A DNA stretch of 24,171 bases from a virus. Below are positions 16,335-23,411 of this stretch, piece by piece. Each line of letters opens with the position of its first letter. Position 1 is the stretch's first letter. The position numbers and the translations under genes were made by a program. Below the pieces are notes generated by a model. The model saw only the letters and a list, made by a program, of their open reading frames with translations. It had not been told where the DNA came from and did not search any database. The DNA is taken from positions 1-24,171 of the IMG/VR virus record IMGVR_UViG_3300002144_000512. One strand, given 5' to 3'.

Positions 16335-16691
16335 ATGAAATATCTTGATTTAACAAAATACCACCAGACGTACTCTGATGATACCGAGTTAATGCTAGTT
16401 GACATTAATACGTTAATGAATCGTCTTAGGTTAGATAACCCTGAGTATTTCATAGACATTACAACTAAAAATAGTAATAGTATTTCTCGAATAGATAGTT
16501 CTATTAATTACATTCAGCGTAATTCTTTAAATGAGGGTTGTTTTGAAGCGCCTTTACTAGGTGTTGATAGTGGTAAAATTGGTGTTATTGATGGTAGACA
16601 CAGAATAGCTGCATCAAAAAAAATTGGGTACTCCCACATCTATGTAGAAATACCCAATCGGTATAAAATTAGTTTATCGGATCTTATTTAA
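16335..16691 (+). CDS. ParB/sulfiredoxin-fold protein
   Basis: The start is set at ATG 16335 (MKYLDLTKYHQTYS) because the promoter box overlaps the earlier in-frame ATG at 16317. The 118-aa product ends with FEAPLLGVDSGKIGVIDGRHRIAASKKIGYSHIYVEIP, which has the DGRHRxAA signature of the ParB/Srx N-terminal fold. Stand-alone phage members are diverse (DNA-binding, nuclease or nucleotide-binding) and there is no HTH domain here, so a partition role is unlikely. Its 3' end overlaps the convergent gene 16684-17331 by 8 nt. Confidence 0.75.
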   Translation: MKYLDLTKYHQTYSDDTELMLVDINTLMNRLRLDNPEYFIDITTKNSNSISRIDSSINYIQRNSLNEGCFEAPLLGVDSGKIGVIDGRHRIAASKKIGYSHIYVEIPNRYKISLSDLI

Positions 16692-17331
16692 CCATCGATT
16701 TTAGTTTACCACTATGCATCGAATCAATTGATTCTGGTGTAACTCGCATAAAATAAGCCTCACCATTCTCAAAAGCTTCTGAATCACCAATCTTAAGGTC
16801 CATACCCTTTTTAGTCATATAATTCATATAGCTAGATAAAGCGGACAAAAGATCCCCCATTGTTATGTAATCCTTCCAATCGTCAGCTGCCGATGAATAT
16901 CTACCATCCTCATCCTCAGATTCTTCTTGCTCAACATCTAAATAATCTTGTAGAATATCGTATATATCTTCATTACCATCGTAAATTGAGTCTTTATAAG
17001 TGAAGTAATATTCTTTATTTGATTTATTCATCAAAAGCATTTCATCATTATCGGTACCAACACCAGCAAAATCTCCTGGTACACTTTCACCAGGTCTAGC
17101 ATTACCATCATCATTCCATGGTGCATTAGGATCAGAATCAGCGCCCATAGGATAGTTGTAATTATCGTATTCCTTTAGATTAGTTTTTTCTAATTCATTA
17201 AATATTTTTTTTAACTGAGATTCAGATATTTTATATTTAGTCTTAGTACCATCAGTTTTTTTAGAAACTTTTTTATCTTCTAAGATACTTCTCATTTGAG
17301 ATTCCGTTATCTTATAAATCTTTTTACTCAT
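16684..17331 (-). CDS. Unknown acidic protein with repeated N-terminal ESQ motif (215 aa)
   Basis: The N-terminus carries two copies of a short helix motif: YKITESQMRSILEDK (about 6-20) and YKISESQLKKIFNEL (about 32-46). Such (K)ITESQL(R/K)xI starts recur in uncharacterised phage proteins of Bacteroidota. A Gly/Asn/Pro-rich linker (NYPMGADSDPNAPWNDDGN) and an acidic region (EQEESEDEDGRYSSAADD) follow. The C-terminal part (DLLSALSSYMNYMTKKGMDLKIGDSEAF) is helical. The motif copies end near IxE or FxE, like T4 capsid-targeting peptides, but that link is speculative. A TATTTATA motif 13 nt upstream suggests late expression. Confidence 0.6.
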   Translation of the reverse strand: MSKKIYKITESQMRSILEDKKVSKKTDGTKTKYKISESQLKKIFNELEKTNLKEYDNYNYPMGADSDPNAPWNDDGNARPGESVPGDFAGVGTDNDEMLLMNKSNKEYYFTYKDSIYDGNEDIYDILQDYLDVEQEESEDEDGRYSSAADDWKDYITMGDLLSALSSYMNYMTKKGMDLKIGDSEAFENGEAYFMRVTPESIDSMHSGKLKSMVK

Positions 17332-17344
17332 AATATGATTTATA

Positions 17345-17352
17345 TATAAATA
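17345..17352 (-). promoter_or_regulatory. Candidate late promoter motif TATTTATA
   Basis: TATTTATA on the minus strand ends 13 nt before ATG 17331. Distance and sequence match the other late-type genes. Confidence 0.45.
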
Positions 17353-17357
17353 TATAG

Positions 17358-17912
17358 TTATTCAACTAAATTCTGAAAGTCATATATATTACTTGGTACT
17401 GGTTTTAAATACTCAAAACCATAAAAAGCAATCATGCTAGTATTTTCTCTAATATTTTGATTTTGAACCAAAGATTTATGTGAATAACTATTAATCACTG
17501 ACTTAGAACCGTAACCACAAATGGTATATTCAGTGTCACTTATTTTACATATAAAAATTGATTTTTTATATATCGGGTAGTAAAATATAGGAAACTCACC
17601 ATCATTGAAAACAATTATATCAACCCATTTACCAGCGTACCTTCTAAATTGATCAATAATAGGTGTGTCTAGATCATTAAAATCTATTATGGGGTACTCA
17701 ATCCTATTTGAAATTGCTGTTATCTGACAAACCAACGAGAAGATACCCTTATACCTATCATTATTTTTTCCCAATTCAATAACACCTAAATCATGTTTTA
17801 TTAGATTATTAATGTAAGACACACAATTATGTATATCACCACTACTCAGCACAATTTTACTGAATTTATGTTCGTGTTTTTCAAACACTTCGTTAAATTT
17901 TAATATTCCCAT
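17358..17912 (-). CDS. Unknown protein divergent from the helicase (184 aa)
   Basis: The product begins MGILKFNEVFEKHEHKF. It is a soluble alpha/beta protein rich in aromatic residues and Ile (WVDIIVFNDGEFPIFYYPIYKKSIFICKI), with no family that I recognise. The start codon lies inside the left arm of a 20-bp inverted repeat shared with the helicase gene, and a host-type promoter box ends 5 nt before the ATG. Co-expression with the helicase from mirror-image promoters suggests an early role, perhaps in replication or host takeover. Confidence 0.65.
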   Translation of the reverse strand: MGILKFNEVFEKHEHKFSKIVLSSGDIHNCVSYINNLIKHDLGVIELGKNNDRYKGIFSLVCQITAISNRIEYPIIDFNDLDTPIIDQFRRYAGKWVDIIVFNDGEFPIFYYPIYKKSIFICKISDTEYTICGYGSKSVINSYSHKSLVQNQNIRENTSMIAFYGFEYLKPVPSNIYDFQNLVE

Positions 17913-17917
17913 GGGGA

Positions 17918-17949
17918 CAAAATTAAATAAAAGTTTGCTTTAAACCAAA
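17918..17949 (-). promoter_or_regulatory. Bacteroidota-type promoter of the 17912 gene
   Basis: On the minus strand TTTG (17949-17946), a 20-nt spacer and TAATTTTG (17925-17918), 5 nt before the ATG. It is the mirror image of the helicase promoter and implies a near-leaderless transcript. Confidence 0.7.
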
Positions 17950-17965
17950 TAAATTCCTAATTTTG
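17934..17965 (+). promoter_or_regulatory. Bacteroidota-type promoter of the helicase gene
   Basis: TTTG (17934-17937), a 20-nt spacer and TAATTTTG (17958-17965), 5 nt before ATG 17971. Its -33 box overlaps the spacer of the opposing promoter, so the two promoters may compete for polymerase. Confidence 0.7.
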
Positions 17966-17970
17966 TCCCC

Positions 17971-19371
17971 ATGGGAAATAAATATACTAAGGAACAACTT
18001 GAGTTTATAGAGTTTAACGGACCTGAATCCGTTATATTATCAGCAACAGCTGGTAGTGGTAAAACACATTCAACAGTAGGTAGATTAAAACAATTACTCG
18101 ATAATGGTGTTGACCCAGAAAGAATTATATTCTTTTCATTTACTAACGATGCGGTCAACGAACTGAGAACTAGAATCGGTGAAGGTGTTAAGATAACAAC
18201 AATACATAGTTTTACGAGTAGTATATTAGGTAAATTAGGTAAATTTAAACCAATCGTAACTTTCTACGACTTTATATCATGGTATCGTGAAAAAAAGAAA
18301 CCGTCTTTTAAAGATTCAAGAAAAGCTAGGGACGACTACTATAAGACCATCGAAAAATTCTATGAGGAGGGTTCTGGTATTTCATCAGCGTTCGCTTCAT
18401 ATAAACTACAATTCTATGATGGCGTGAGATCACCAAAACCATCGTACTACGATGACTATGTAACTTTCTTAAAGACAACCAATAGTCGTGACTTTTCTGA
18501 TATGTTAATAGATACCGAAAAATTATCTAAAAGTAAAGAACATAAAGATTTCTTTAACGGATTATACGATTATGTTTTTGTTGATGAATATCAAGATACA
18601 TCAACGTTACAAATGAAAATATTATCAGCTATAAACGCTAAACAATATTGTCTAATCGGTGACAAAAACCAATCGATATATGGTTTTTCTGGTGCCAACT
18701 GCTTAATGATAGAATCTTTATTGAAGGAAAAGAAAACAGTTGTTGAATTAACATTAACCAAGAATTTTAGATCACATAAAAAAATTGTAGAGAACGCTAA
18801 CAAATTTAGTTCACTAAAAGCTATAGCTGAATCAGAGATAGATGGGTTTGTTGACCATAAGTTTATAAACAATACTCAGTTATTTGAAATGTTAAAGGAC
18901 GGTAACCCCTTAACGGTATTAATCAGAACAAATAATGTTATTAAAGAAATAGAAAAGAAGTGTCTTAAAAAAAGGATACCAATGAGATATTTTAACTATA
19001 TAACTAAAACAGACTTAGATAAAATTGTTAAATCTGACTTAACAGATGCGTTAAAAAAGAAAATTAACGAAGTGCTACCATACTACATGGATTTAGATGA
19101 ATTAGTTGGTTTTATAAAATCAAATCTTGAATCGGAAGTATTTATCACATCTATACATAAAAGCAAAGGACGTGAGTTTCCGAGGTGTATTGTGGTTAAT
19201 TCAGCTGACCCACAAATGCTATTGGATTACGGTAGTTTAACACATGATTTAACAGATTATTCATTTATAACTGATGATGGTATAGTTGATGAGGAAAGTC
19301 GAAACATACACTATGTTGCTGTGACTAGACCCAAGGAAGAACTATACTTCATGATATACGATGACATGTAA
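17971..19371 (+). CDS. UvrD/PcrA-like superfamily 1A DNA helicase, compact
   Basis: This 466-aa protein has the SF1A motifs in order: Q-motif YTKEQLEFI near the start, Walker A SATAGSGKT (24-32), motif Ia FFSFTNDAVNEL, Walker B VFVDEYQDTS (202-211), motif III GDKNQSIYGFSGA (230-242), motif IV LTKNFRSHKKI, motif V ITSIHKSKGREFPRCIVV and motif VI YVAVTRPKEELYF. It is shorter than bacterial UvrD (about 720 aa), so the accessory 1B/2B subdomains are reduced, as in other phage helicases. It should translocate 3' to 5' on single-stranded DNA and act in replication, recombination or repair. The Q-motif lies so close to the N-terminus that ATG 17971 must be the start. A terminator follows the stop. 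Confidence 0.92.
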   Translation: MGNKYTKEQLEFIEFNGPESVILSATAGSGKTHSTVGRLKQLLDNGVDPERIIFFSFTNDAVNELRTRIGEGVKITTIHSFTSSILGKLGKFKPIVTFYDFISWYREKKKPSFKDSRKARDDYYKTIEKFYEEGSGISSAFASYKLQFYDGVRSPKPSYYDDYVTFLKTTNSRDFSDMLIDTEKLSKSKEHKDFFNGLYDYVFVDEYQDTSTLQMKILSAINAKQYCLIGDKNQSIYGFSGANCLMIESLLKEKKTVVELTLTKNFRSHKKIVENANKFSSLKAIAESEIDGFVDHKFINNTQLFEMLKDGNPLTVLIRTNNVIKEIEKKCLKKRIPMRYFNYITKTDLDKIVKSDLTDALKKKINEVLPYYMDLDELVGFIKSNLESEVFITSIHKSKGREFPRCIVVNSADPQMLLDYGSLTHDLTDYSFITDDGIVDEESRNIHYVAVTRPKEELYFMIYDDM

Positions 19372-19377
19372 TAAAAA

Positions 19378-19406
19378 AACCACCTTAAAGGTGGTTTTTG
19401 TTTTTT
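19378..19406. terminator. Bidirectional rho-independent terminator
   Basis: AACCACCTT and AAGGTGGTT form the stem; TTTTTGTTTTTT follows on the plus strand, and an A-run before the stem gives a U-tract on the minus strand. It sits between the convergent helicase gene and the 47-aa gene. Confidence 0.85.
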
Positions 19407-19416
19407 AATACTTTAG

Positions 19417-19560
19417 TTATTTACCCTGACCTCTATAAGGCTTTTTGTATTTCTGGGCACCTTTGTTTTTTGTTGTTTTTGTTTTAGCGTGAACACCTGG
19501 TCTTTTTTTCTTAGAGTCACCAACCATAGTAGTTGACGCACCCGCTTTTTTTGCTGCCAT
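19417..19560 (-). CDS. Very basic 47-aa phage protein
   Basis: The reading frame is MAAKKAGASTTMVGDSKKKRPGVHAKTKTTKNKGAQKYKKPYRGQGK. About a third of its residues are Lys or Arg, so it likely binds nucleic acid or is an internal or ribosome-associated peptide. I recall similar short proteins (KKRxGVHAKTK, NYKKPYRGQG) in phages of Bacteroidota, without known function. It starts 16 nt after the coiled-coil gene on the same strand and is probably co-transcribed with it from the TATTTATA motif at 20229. Confidence 0.75.
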   Translation of the reverse strand: MAAKKAGASTTMVGDSKKKRPGVHAKTKTTKNKGAQKYKKPYRGQGK

Positions 19561-19576
19561 AATTCTTTAATTTAGT

Positions 19577-20212
19577 TTAAAATTTAATTATACTTTTCAT
19601 TCTATTAACTGATTCATAAATAGCTCCAGATTCAAAGTCATCATAATTTTTTGACGCCATCTCACCATCATTTTGATTTTCTAAGTCTTTAATCATAGCC
19701 TCAATCTCATCCACACCTTCACTAGCTTTATTTGAGAAACTAGTTAACTTATCATAAGCTTTACCTAACCAACTTTTAACAGAACCTAACCATTCCACAA
19801 CAGCACCTTCATAAACTTTAGCACCATCAATTTTTAATTGACCTTTAACTTTACCAACAACTTTAGTATCCTGCAAAATTTGTTCTAATACAGCTCTGGT
19901 ATTTTGGTTAACTTTTTGTAAGGCCATTTCAAAAGCATTTTTATAAGATGCTGTTAACCTCTCAGATTCCTGTGTAACCTCAACTAATAAGTTATCTATA
20001 TCTAATTTAAGTTTTTTACCTGGATCAACCTGACCATCAAATATTGACATAATTTCTGGAACCAGATTACTTTTACTAACCTCTAATTCAGATATTGAAT
20101 TTTTATACATTTCTAAAGCCTCATCTAATTTAGCTTGAATTTCTTTTAATTCATTTAATTTCATTTTAACCGATTCGTCTAAATCAGCATTAAAATATTC
20201 ATTTACGTTCAT
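19577..20212 (-). CDS. Coiled-coil protein of unknown function (211 aa)
   Basis: The product begins MNVNEYFNADLDESVKMKLNELKEIQAKLDEALEMYKNSISELEV, a long helical, probably coiled-coil region, and continues with helices through GKAYDKLTSFSNKASEGVDEIEAMIKDLENQ. The C-terminus is YESVNRMKSIIKF. It has no signal peptide or membrane segment and no enzyme motif. A TATTTATA motif 16 nt upstream and co-transcription with a basic 47-aa protein fit a late, perhaps virion-internal or assembly role, but no family is recognised. Confidence 0.65.
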   Translation of the reverse strand: MNVNEYFNADLDESVKMKLNELKEIQAKLDEALEMYKNSISELEVSKSNLVPEIMSIFDGQVDPGKKLKLDIDNLLVEVTQESERLTASYKNAFEMALQKVNQNTRAVLEQILQDTKVVGKVKGQLKIDGAKVYEGAVVEWLGSVKSWLGKAYDKLTSFSNKASEGVDEIEAMIKDLENQNDGEMASKNYDDFESGAIYESVNRMKSIIKF

Positions 20213-20228
20213 AATGTATACATTTTCA

Positions 20229-20236
20229 TATAAATA
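20229..20236 (-). promoter_or_regulatory. Candidate late promoter motif TATTTATA (coiled-coil gene)
   Basis: TATTTATA on the minus strand ends 16 nt before ATG 20212. It faces away from a second copy at 20263-20270 that serves the lysis operon, so the two late units diverge from this 67-bp gap. Confidence 0.45.
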
Positions 20237-20262
20237 TGCATATACTTAACAAAAAACCAACA

Positions 20263-20270
20263 TATTTATA
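20263..20270 (+). promoter_or_regulatory. Candidate late promoter motif TATTTATA (lysis operon)
   Basis: TATTTATA ends 9 nt before ATG 20280 and 30 nt before the in-frame ATG 20301. It is the only candidate promoter seen before the tightly packed genes 20280-23170. Confidence 0.45.
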
Positions 20271-20279
20271 TTTAAGCTT

Positions 20280-20441
20280 ATGATTATTTTTTACAACAAA
20301 ATGGATTCTAATAAAGAACCGATAGGAAAAACAAGTGATTACAATAATAGATTGGACGCAACAAAACATTTCGCCCAACTTAAACAATTGGCTATTAAAG
20401 ACTTCGTTAGAATATTTAAGGTCGAGAAAATAAATGTCTAA
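20280..20441 (+). CDS. Small unknown protein heading the lysis operon (53 aa)
   Basis: The frame reads MIIFYNKMDSNKEPIGKTSDYNNRLDATKHFAQLKQLAIKDFVRIFKVEKINV. An alternative start is Met8 at 20301 (46 aa). It is helical and charged with no membrane segment, and lies 11 nt before the endolysin gene. The function is unknown; it might regulate or accompany lysis, but only its position suggests this. Confidence 0.5.
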   Translation: MIIFYNKMDSNKEPIGKTSDYNNRLDATKHFAQLKQLAIKDFVRIFKVEKINV

Positions 20442-20452
20442 ATACAAACAAC

Positions 20453-21274
20453 ATGTTATTAAAAGTAGGTTCTAAAGGGGAAGACGTTAAAAAACTCCAA
20501 ACAAAATTAGGTACTAACCCAGATGGTTCTTTTGGGCCAGTTACAGAGAAATTGGTTAAAGCGTGGCAAAAAGAAAATGGGTTAACACAAGATGGTATTG
20601 TTGGTGATACAACATGGGGTAAAATGGGTTTAAACGAAAATTTAAACAAACCAACAACTACACCAGCAAACTCTAAATTTAAGTTAGAAGCTTTAAAAGG
20701 TCATATACCAGATTCAGTTATAGCACAAATTCCAGATGCGGCAATTAAGTTTAATATAACAACATCTTTAAGATTAGCACACTTTTTAGCACAATGCAGT
20801 CATGAATCAGGTGGTTTTAAAGTCGCATACGAAAACTTAAACTACTCATCAAAAGGACTCAAAGGCGTATTTGGTAAATATTTCCCTGGTAATTTAGCTG
20901 ATGAATATGCAAGAAAACCAGAAAAAATAGCAAATAGGGTTTACGCTAGTAGAATGGGTAATGGTAACGAAGCGTCTGGGGACGGATTTAAATTTCGTGG
21001 AAAAGGTTATATCCAGCTAACAGGTAAAGATAACCACGCATTATTTAATAAATTTGTTGATGACGATATTATAAAAAACCCAGATTTGGTTGCAACTAAA
21101 TACCCACTAGCATCAGCTGGATGGTTTTTTGATCATAATAATCTTTGGAAAACTTGTGACCTAGGCTCTAATGAAGATACCGTTAAATCGGTCACTAAAA
21201 GAGTAAACGGTGGTTACAACGGTTTAGATGACCGTATCGCACATTTTAAAGAGTTCTACACACTTCTAAAATAA
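20453..21274 (+). CDS. Endolysin: peptidoglycan-binding domain plus GH19 chitinase-like lysozyme
   Basis: This 273-aa protein has an N-terminal peptidoglycan-binding type 1 domain (about 1-60: KVGSKGEDVKKLQTKLGT, DGSFGPVTEKLVKAWQKENGL, DGIVGDTTWGKM), a Pro/Thr linker (66-73) and a glycoside hydrolase 19 domain (75-273). The likely catalytic acids are E118 in AQCSHESGGF and E127 in AYENLNYSS; FRGKGYIQLTGKDNH (181-195) and the late VNGGYNGLDDR are typical of the family. It cuts the glycan chains of the host wall at the end of infection. There is no signal peptide, so release needs a holin, for which 22853-23170 is the candidate. Confidence 0.92.
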   Translation: MLLKVGSKGEDVKKLQTKLGTNPDGSFGPVTEKLVKAWQKENGLTQDGIVGDTTWGKMGLNENLNKPTTTPANSKFKLEALKGHIPDSVIAQIPDAAIKFNITTSLRLAHFLAQCSHESGGFKVAYENLNYSSKGLKGVFGKYFPGNLADEYARKPEKIANRVYASRMGNGNEASGDGFKFRGKGYIQLTGKDNHALFNKFVDDDIIKNPDLVATKYPLASAGWFFDHNNLWKTCDLGSNEDTVKSVTKRVNGGYNGLDDRIAHFKEFYTLLK

Positions 21275-21279
21275 AAACA

Positions 21280-21882
21280 ATGAGATATACTAGAGAACAA
21301 ATAGAAACAGCTGTAAAAGCTAAAGGACATAAATGGTTCACAGGAACCAACCACGATGTAAATATCGTGGGAGTTAGGAATTCAGAAACACATGAAAATG
21401 TAACCAATAAATTTGATGATAAGATCACAGTATCTTTTAAGGATGAAAAGGGTGAGTGGAAATACTATGAATTTGATTGTACAACCGATCCAGGTAAATA
21501 TTGGGTTGAGAATATAATGAATAAATCTGGTGTCGCTATACTAAAAGAAGGTCAATACAGAGGTTCACATACCATCAGAAAACATCAAGGTAAATACGAT
21601 GCGTTATGCCAAAAAGGTCTTGTTAAAGTTTATAGAGATAAGAATATGGATAATGAATATGATTTATTAGAAGAAAACGTAAATGAAGGTATCTACGGTA
21701 TAAACATACATAGAGCAACAGTAAGTGGTAAATCAAAACAAATAGATAAATGGTCTGCTGGTTGTCAAGTAATCGCATCTAGCGATGATTTTAAAACATT
21801 TATGGACATTATGTACAAAGCAAAAAATGTTTGGGGTAATTCATTCACATACACATTAATTAAATCAAAAGATATTATATAA
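21280..21882 (+). CDS. Possible YkuD-like (L,D-transpeptidase-fold) wall enzyme
   Basis: This 200-aa protein starts 5 nt after the endolysin stop. The core GIYGINIHRATVSGKSKQIDKWSAGCQVIAS has His144 and Cys162 in an H...SxGC arrangement like the YkuD L,D-transpeptidase active site (HG...SHGC), and VKVYRDKNMDNEYD before it fits a beta-sandwich strand. The SAGCQVI form is one I associate with phage and Bacteroidota wall-enzyme relatives. It could be a second lytic or wall-modifying activity working with the GH19 enzyme. No signal peptide is seen. The assignment rests on the short motif and is moderate. Confidence 0.55.
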   Translation: MRYTREQIETAVKAKGHKWFTGTNHDVNIVGVRNSETHENVTNKFDDKITVSFKDEKGEWKYYEFDCTTDPGKYWVENIMNKSGVAILKEGQYRGSHTIRKHQGKYDALCQKGLVKVYRDKNMDNEYDLLEENVNEGIYGINIHRATVSGKSKQIDKWSAGCQVIASSDDFKTFMDIMYKAKNVWGNSFTYTLIKSKDII

Positions 21883-21886
21883 AATT

Positions 21887-22849
21887 ATGTCAGAAGAAGT
21901 AAACAAAACAGTAGGCGATGAAAACCTAGGAGCATCTGCAAACGCAAGTGCTGGAACTGAAATCACAGATACATCAGTAGCAGCAGGAGCTGATGCTAAT
22001 GCAGAAGGTGGAACAAACAACACAGACACTAGTCTGAATGGAGAATACAGAGCAGGTGCTGGTATCTATGTAAATGCTCAAGGTGAGTGGACGGATCCAA
22101 ATGGTACTGTTCTAAGAGGTGAGGCATTAATGAAAGCAGAAGCTAACGCATCTGCAAAATATGGTGTTGGTTACCGAAATGGTAATCTTTATATAGAAGC
22201 CGTAGCTGAAGCAAAATTGAGAGCAGAAGTTTCTTTAAAAGCAGAGATGGAAAATGGACAACACGCAGCGGGAGTTGAGTTATATGCGTATGCAGAACTT
22301 TATGCTTGGGCGGGTGGTGAAGCTAACGTAGGTACTGATGGATGTTGGTTCGAAGGTGGAGCAATAGCTGGAGCTAAGGCGGGTGTTGGTACGAAAACAT
22401 ATTATACAAATGAAGCACTAGGGGTTGCTGCAACTAATAACACATCAGTATCCGCAGGAGCACAAGTGGGTGCAACTATTGGTGGTGGTTATCAAGTTCC
22501 AGATTGGAACAAAGATAGTAAACCAATTACGATAGGTGGTTCAGTAAATTTAGCACTTATTGTAGGTGTAAAGACCGAAGGAACTGTTACTGTTGATGTA
22601 GATCCTGCTTATGATGCTATCGTAGAAACAAACAATAAAGCGATTGATGCAGCAGCAGAATTACTTAAAACTCAAGAAGCTCAAAGATTAAAAGATGAAG
22701 CTGAAGAAGCTCAAAGAAAATTAGATGCAGCAGCAGCTGAATTAAAAAGACAATCTGATGCAGCAGCAGAAGCTTTAAGATTAAAAGATGCAGCAGATGC
22801 TTTAAATAAAGCTGGTAAGAAAGCTAATCCAAAAAACTGGTTTAAATAA
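21887..22849 (+). CDS. Ala/Gly-rich protein with C-terminal coiled coil, in the lysis operon
   Basis: This 320-aa protein starts 4 nt after the YkuD-like gene. The N-terminus (about 1-50) is a low-complexity Ala/Asn/Thr stretch. The middle (about 55-230) alternates Ala/Gly with aromatic residues (AEAKLRAEVSLKAEMENGQH, AGVELYAYAELYAWAGGEANVG, GGAIAGAKAGVGTKTYY), a pattern of small beta repeats also seen in secreted or polymorphic-toxin-associated domains. The C-terminus (about 250-320) is a TolA-like coiled coil (EAQRLKDEAEEAQRKLDAAAAELKRQSDAAAEALRLKDAA) ending KKANPKNWFK. By eye its Ala/Gly codons make it richer in G+C than its neighbours. No family is recognised; position suggests a lysis accessory, envelope-disrupting or virion-associated role. 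Confidence 0.7.
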   Translation: MSEEVNKTVGDENLGASANASAGTEITDTSVAAGADANAEGGTNNTDTSLNGEYRAGAGIYVNAQGEWTDPNGTVLRGEALMKAEANASAKYGVGYRNGNLYIEAVAEAKLRAEVSLKAEMENGQHAAGVELYAYAELYAWAGGEANVGTDGCWFEGGAIAGAKAGVGTKTYYTNEALGVAATNNTSVSAGAQVGATIGGGYQVPDWNKDSKPITIGGSVNLALIVGVKTEGTVTVDVDPAYDAIVETNNKAIDAAAELLKTQEAQRLKDEAEEAQRKLDAAAAELKRQSDAAAEALRLKDAADALNKAGKKANPKNWFK

Positions 22850-22852
22850 ATC

Positions 22853-23170
22853 ATGATAAAGAACAGTGAGTTTATAAGTATCTTAAATAGGATGATGATA
22901 GGTAAAGTAGTAATAACAGCTACTGTTATTTTTTCATTCTTTGGTGTTATAGTAGGAATAGGGCATGCAATGCATACAGACACTGAAATATCAGGTGAAT
23001 GGAAAGAAATCTTATTATTAATGTTAGGTGCATTAATCGGTGCCTTTGGTAAAGTAATAGATCATTGGTTCACAGATACAGAAAAGGATAAGAAACTTAT
23101 TGATAAGATAACAAGCATAACCAAAAACGATGAGGATTGTAAATGTGATGACTGTATAAAAAAAGTTTAA
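22853..23170 (+). CDS. Two-TM small membrane protein, holin candidate
   Basis: This 105-aa protein has two hydrophobic segments: about 17-38 (GKVVITATVIFSFFGVIVGIG) and 52-70 (ILLLMLGALIGAFGKVIDHWF), separated by a short polar loop, then a charged tail with a CxCxxC cluster (96-101, DCKCDDC). Size, topology and position 3 nt after the Ala/Gly-rich gene in an operon with an endolysin fit a class II holin. The C-terminal cysteines are unusual for holins and could bind metal or form disulfides. Confidence 0.65.
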   Translation: MIKNSEFISILNRMMIGKVVITATVIFSFFGVIVGIGHAMHTDTEISGEWKEILLLMLGALIGAFGKVIDHWFTDTEKDKKLIDKITSITKNDEDCKCDDCIKKV

Positions 23171-23201
23171 TTATCAAACTAACTAACTTATATGTATAAC
23201 A

Positions 23202-23390
23202 ATGAGTTTTAATAAAAGATATATTAATAAGGATAAAATATTAGCTTACCGTGATAAGCTTGGTATTTTATTTGGGGGTAAAACAGATGTTATCTTCTTA
23301 GAGGATAAATTCTCTATCGAAATATATGATTTATTTTGTGAAGGTAAAAACCAATTAATTGAAGATAAAATCTCACAAGAAATTAATTAA
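23202..23390 (+). CDS. Unknown small protein (62 aa)
   Basis: The product is MSFNKRYINKDKILAYRDKLGILFGGKTDVIFLEDKFSIEIYDLFCEGKNQLIEDKISQEIN, helical and charged with no recognised motif. It starts 31 nt after the holin-candidate stop with an A-rich leader and no promoter motif of either class, so it may be the last gene of the lysis operon. Confidence 0.5.
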   Translation: MSFNKRYINKDKILAYRDKLGILFGGKTDVIFLEDKFSIEIYDLFCEGKNQLIEDKISQEIN

Positions 23391-23411
23391 TAGTACTTTA
23401 TCCATATTTAA

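Larger units (their letters stand above)
17906..17977. repeat. Perfect 20-bp inverted repeat spanning two divergent start codons
   Basis: The right arm (17958-17977, reading TAATTTTGTCCCC then ATGGGAA) is the exact reverse complement of the left arm (17906-17925), with a 32-bp spacer. Each arm holds a promoter -7 box, the 5-nt leader and the first codons of one gene. The spacer also places the two TTTG boxes symmetrically (17934-17937 and 17946-17949). Confidence 0.95.
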
